Shown here: positions 7,920 through 10,666 of the stretch, piece after piece
Numbering within the stretch: the first letter of the stretch is position 1
Layout of the letters: every line of letters starts with the position of its first letter
Origin: Pseudomonadota bacterium
GTDB taxonomy: Bacteria > Pseudomonadota > Gammaproteobacteria > Burkholderiales > Thiobacillaceae
Reading direction: 5' to 3'
Length of the DNA: 10,666 nucleotides
NCBI GenBank assembly: GCA_021780975.1
Contig: JAJXXS010000384.1
Coordinates: forward strand, 1 to 10,666
The notes under the pieces: model-generated
What the model saw: the letters and a program-made list of their open reading frames with translations, nothing else
Database searches by the model: none
What the model was told of the DNA's origin: nothing
Translations under genes and position numbers: made by a program

Positions 7920-8150
7920 ATGACAGCGAGAAATTGTCTCTGCGGCGCCCGGCCCGACGTGAAGCTGGAACAGCGGTCGCTGCCGGAGGGTGGCCTCGGC
8001 ATGGTCTGCTGGGTGGAGTGCCCGGTGTGCGGACAACTGGGGCCCAGGGTCACGGGCCCCGCCGATGCCGACGAGGCGCAACTGCGCGCTGAAGCGATAC
8101 AGGCATGGAATGAGATGCTGGAGCGCGCGCGGCCCGCGGGGAATTTCTGA
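7920..8150 (+). CDS. Small zinc-ribbon protein resembling the Lar restriction-alleviation family
   Basis: A 76-residue protein starting at ATG 7920, with AAAAGGA at 7907-7913, 6 bases upstream; an in-frame ATG at 7878 has no such support. Cysteines are arranged as C6-x-C8-G near the N-terminus and C34-P-V-C37-G after about 25 residues, a four-cysteine zinc ribbon, with C30 extra. The C-terminus carries AEAIQAWNEMLERA (57-70). The order CxCG, CxxCG, then an EAIxxWN helix is the pattern of the Lar-like family (phage and chromosomal proteins, some of which moderate type I restriction). The first pair is CxC rather than the usual CPxC, so the match is partial and the function cannot be claimed. 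No phage genes surround it. It converges with trhA, with 6 bases between stops. Confidence 0.65.
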   Translation: MTARNCLCGARPDVKLEQRSLPEGGLGMVCWVECPVCGQLGPRVTGPADADEAQLRAEAIQAWNEMLERARPAGNF

Positions 8151-8156
8151 GCAGCC

Positions 8157-8774
8157 TCAGGTCAGATAGCGGAAGATGCTGACGTACTGGCAGGCGCTGC
8201 CGCCCAGCACGAACAGGTGCCAGATGCCGTGAAAATGGCGCACGCGCTCGTCCAGGAGGTAAAAGACGATCCCGGCGGTGTAGAGCAGGCCGCCCGCCGC
8301 CAGCCAGGCCAGAGCTGCCGTGGGCAGCACGGCCATCAGCGGGTGTAGCGCAATCAGGGCCAGCCAGCCCATCAGCAGATAGATCAGCATGGAATAGCGC
8401 CGCGTGCGCGTGCCCAGCCACAGTTCCTGCACGATGCCGATGAGCGCCAAGCCCCAGTTCACGCCGAACAGGGTCCAGCCCCAGGGCCCGCGCAAACTCA
8501 CCAGGGCAAAGGGCGTGTAGCTGCCAGCGATCAGCAGGTAGATGGCGCAGTGATCGAGGCGCTGGAAAACCCGTTTGGCCGGCCCCTTCAGGCTGTGGTA
8601 GAGCGTGGACACGGTGTACAGCAGCACCAGGGTCGCGCCGTAGACGCTGACCGCGACGATGCTCCAGGCGTCGCCGTGCAGGCTGGCGGACACCACCAGC
8701 AGCACCAGCCCGCACACCGCCAGAATGGCGCCGAGCAGATGGCTGTAGCCGTTGAAGCGTTCGCCTGCGTACAC
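8157..8774 (-). CDS. trhA: TrhA / hemolysin III family membrane protein (PAQR superfamily)
   Basis: A 205-residue protein with seven predicted transmembrane helices, of normal length for the YqfA/YplQ family. Conserved PAQR metal-site residues are present: S56-x3-H60 (STLYH) at the end of helix 2, D74-H75 (RLDHCAIYLLIAGSYTPF, a family signature), and H182-x3-H186 (HGIWH) before the last helix. The N-terminal ERFNGYSH (5-12) is also typical. Known or suggested for the family: a role in membrane fluidity and energetics; the 'hemolysin' name is historical and direct lytic activity is doubtful. Translation starts at GTG 8774 with a weak AAGAGAG upstream; an in-frame stop shortly upstream (8796-8798) leaves no ATG alternative. 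The start is only 13 bases after the stop of the P-type ATPase gene, so the two are probably co-transcribed. Confidence 0.92.
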   Translation of the reverse strand: MYAGERFNGYSHLLGAILAVCGLVLLVVSASLHGDAWSIVAVSVYGATLVLLYTVSTLYHSLKGPAKRVFQRLDHCAIYLLIAGSYTPFALVSLRGPWGWTLFGVNWGLALIGIVQELWLGTRTRRYSMLIYLLMGWLALIALHPLMAVLPTAALAWLAAGGLLYTAGIVFYLLDERVRHFHGIWHLFVLGGSACQYVSIFRYLT

Positions 8775-8787
8775 GAGGGCTCTCTTG

Positions 8788-10665
8788 CTACGGTCTCACG
8801 GCAAACTTCCTGAACAGCGGGATCTTCACAAGGTCAACGAGGAACAAATAGACCACGGTGATGCCCAGCAGGTAGGCGACGGAGGTGAATGGAACCTGAT
8901 GCATGAGGATGCCGAAGCCCGCCATCAGGGACACGACGACAACGTCCGCAATCGTCGCCATGAGCATGTATTTCGAGGGCTTCGTGCTGTAGACGGGACC
9001 GCCGGTTCTCACCAGATAGAGCATGCCCAGGCCCGTGAAGACCATGATGAGGAACACGATGGTCTGGATCTGGCCGAGCGGCAGCGGGTTGATCTTCTCA
9101 AGGTAAATCAGGGCTCCGAAGGAGAACAGCAATTGGAACAAGCCCATGGGCACGGCGCCCATGAGCATGTTCTTCACGTTCCAGTGATTGGGCTCTTTCG
9201 AGTATTTCACGTTGTCGGTCGAGATCGACATGGTCACGAAATCATTGGTGAAGAGCAGCAATATCACCAGCATGGGGGTGATGATGAAGGATTTGGTGAA
9301 AATCACCCCCAGGATGGTGAAGAAGGAGATCTCGATGGTTTTGGCGATCTTGTTGAGGATCCAGGTCGCCATGCGCTGAAAGATTTCCCGGCTGGTCTTG
9401 ATGGCAGCGACGATGTCCGCCAGCCCTGGCTCGGTCAGCACCACGCTCGCAGCCGCCTTCGCCACGTCGGTCGCGCCGGCCACGGCGATGCCGACCTCCG
9501 CCGCCTTGAGCGCGGGCGCATCGTTCACCCCGTCGCCTGTCATGCCGGCGATGTAGCCGCCGCCCTGCAGTGCGCGGACGATGTTGTACTTGTCCTCCGG
9601 GTAGATGCCGCCGAAGGCATCGTAATCGGCGAGCGTTTTCTGCCCCTCGGGGGTCTTGCTCAGTTCCAGCAACTGAGTCCGCTCGCACACGCGCTCGCCT
9701 ATGCCCAGGCGCTTGGCGATGGTGCGCGCCGTGATCGCAGTGTCGCCGGTGAGCATGATCACGCGGATGCCCAGGGAGCGCAGCTCTTCGACCAAGGGCT
9801 TGGAGTCGGCGCGTTCTGGGTCCATGAAACCGAGGAAACCAAGGAAGCTGAATTTCCCCGCTTCTTTGGCGGCGACCGCCAGCACCCGCTCGCCTTTCGA
9901 GGCGAGCTGCTTTTCCATTTCCTCGTAGGGGTAGGCGGCGGCCGCCCCGCCCTGCTGGGTGAGATCCCAGATCGTGCGCGGCTGCCCCTTGTAGATCTGC
10001 ACGTCCTGGCCGTTCACGCTGTAGGCGCTCTCCGTGCGCTTGGTGGCCGGGTCGAAGGGGGTGAAAGACTGCCGCTCCCCCATCTCTTTCACGCCGCCCG
10101 CGTCAGCCACCTTGAAGATGGCATCGTCCAGCGCATCCTGGCTGCGCCGGTCGCTCGCCATCACCCCATATTGCAACAGCCGGTCACGCGGCACGCCTTC
10201 CACCGGGGTGACGTCTTCCAGCACGACCTTGTTTTCCGTGAGCGTGCCGGTCTTGTCCGAGCATAGCACCGTCATCGCCGCCGATTCTTCGATGGCGGAG
10301 AGCTTGGTGGTCAGCACCCCCAGCTTGGAGAGCTGCAGCGCGCCGAGCGCGGTGGACAGCGTGTACGTCGCCGGCAACGCGATGGGGATGGCAGCGATGA
10401 GGATGACGATGACGAAGACGATGGCGGAGATGATGGAGATGGGGCCTCCCGGCAGCACGTGCAGATCCACCAGCGCCACATAACCCATGAACACCGCCGC
10501 CAGGGCGATGTCCAGATAGATGAGGTATTTGACGATCCGGAAGATCAGCGTCGACAGATTGCTCTTGGTCTTGGCGATCTTCACCAGTTCGGCGGTCTTG
10601 CCGAAATAGCTGTTCTTGCCCGTGGCAACCACGACTCCCGTGGCCTCGCCGCGTTTCACGACGGA
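8788..10665 (-). CDS. Proton-exporting P-type ATPase, type IIIA (5' end missing)
   Basis: About 625 residues are visible, and the frame stays open to the right edge. The missing part is the N-terminus: helices M1-M2 and most of the actuator domain with TGES, roughly 150-250 residues. Numbered from the codon at 10665: the end of the actuator domain (VKRGEATGVVVATG) is followed by M3-M4 with the PIALP motif (about 94-98); phosphorylation motif SDKTGTLT with D137; N-domain FTPFDPATKRTE; KGQP at 226-229; P-domain MLTGDT and TGDGVNDAP (376-384); then helices M5-M10. M6 contains LLLFTNDFVTMSISTDNV, whose D475 aligns with the proton-binding Asp in plant AHA2 (ND-x3-M-x-I-S). This places it with H+-ATPases rather than Ca2+ or Na+/K+ pumps. 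Role: ATP-driven proton export for pH homeostasis. Its promoter lies outside the window; trhA follows after 13 bases. Confidence 0.92.
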   Translation of the reverse strand, partial: SVVKRGEATGVVVATGKNSYFGKTAELVKIAKTKSNLSTLIFRIVKYLIYLDIALAAVFMGYVALVDLHVLPGGPISIISAIVFVIVILIAAIPIALPATYTLSTALGALQLSKLGVLTTKLSAIEESAAMTVLCSDKTGTLTENKVVLEDVTPVEGVPRDRLLQYGVMASDRRSQDALDDAIFKVADAGGVKEMGERQSFTPFDPATKRTESAYSVNGQDVQIYKGQPRTIWDLTQQGGAAAAYPYEEMEKQLASKGERVLAVAAKEAGKFSFLGFLGFMDPERADSKPLVEELRSLGIRVIMLTGDTAITARTIAKRLGIGERVCERTQLLELSKTPEGQKTLADYDAFGGIYPEDKYNIVRALQGGGYIAGMTGDGVNDAPALKAAEVGIAVAGATDVAKAAASVVLTEPGLADIVAAIKTSREIFQRMATWILNKIAKTIEISFFTILGVIFTKSFIITPMLVILLLFTNDFVTMSISTDNVKYSKEPNHWNVKNMLMGAVPMGLFQLLFSFGALIYLEKINPLPLGQIQTIVFLIMVFTGLGMLYLVRTGGPVYSTKPSKYMLMATIADVVVVSLMAGFGILMHQVPFTSVAYLLGITVVYLFLVDLVKIPLFRKFAVRP

Positions 10666-10666
10666 G

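Noticed and set aside
8752..10266. A 504-codon plus-strand frame opposite the P-type ATPase.
   Set aside because: The opposite strand encodes an unmistakable ATPase with all motifs. The plus frame is His/Asp/Glu/Gly-rich and runs across the ATPase/trhA junction.

Overview
This is a GC-rich (roughly 60-70%) bacterial chromosome segment, about 90% coding. Gene content points to a proteobacterium. The tesA/ybbA/ybbP arrangement, a YfcG-type glutathione transferase, WrbA, a cytochrome b561-like protein and a TrhA (hemolysin III) protein are all familiar from Beta- and Gammaproteobacteria. The lipoate ligase-DUF116 protein and the type IIIA proton-pumping P-type ATPase would fit a sulfur-oxidising or acid-exposed chemolithotroph. 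That lifestyle is an inference; I cannot name the genus.

Layout. (1) 2-1159 (+): 3' part of a lipoate-protein ligase-like protein fused to a cysteine-rich DUF116 domain, cut by the left edge. (2) 1160-1502: a 343-base gap. On the minus strand it holds a strong intrinsic terminator (perfect 9-bp stem plus eight U), two further stem-loops and a -10-like box: a candidate small RNA of about 104 nt. An AT-rich inverted repeat overlaps its putative promoter. (3) 1503-3554 (+): three redox genes, namely a YfcG-type disulfide-bond oxidoreductase, a four-helix b561 cytochrome and WrbA. (4) 3576-4178 (-): tesA, divergent from 4177-7348 (+) ybbA-ybbP. The start codons of tesA and ybbA overlap within one CATG. 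(5) 7410-7730 (-) and 7920-8150 (+): two small divergent genes, one unknown and helical, one Lar-like zinc-ribbon, separated by a 189-base gap with repeated ACCATG/CATGGT half-sites. (6) 8157-10665 (-): trhA lies 13 bases downstream of the P-type H+-ATPase gene, which runs off the right edge. The two are probably one transcript.

How the genes work together: group 3 looks like a thiol/quinone redox-protection group; group 4 is the conserved lysophospholipase/ABC exporter neighbourhood; group 6 combines proton export with a membrane-homeostasis protein. There are no rRNA or tRNA genes, transposases, CRISPR arrays or phage structural genes. I do not see a complete, clearly new multi-gene system. 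The most promising undescribed element is the minus-strand RNA candidate at 1214-1317, followed by the lipoate ligase-DUF116 fusion and the small divergent pair.
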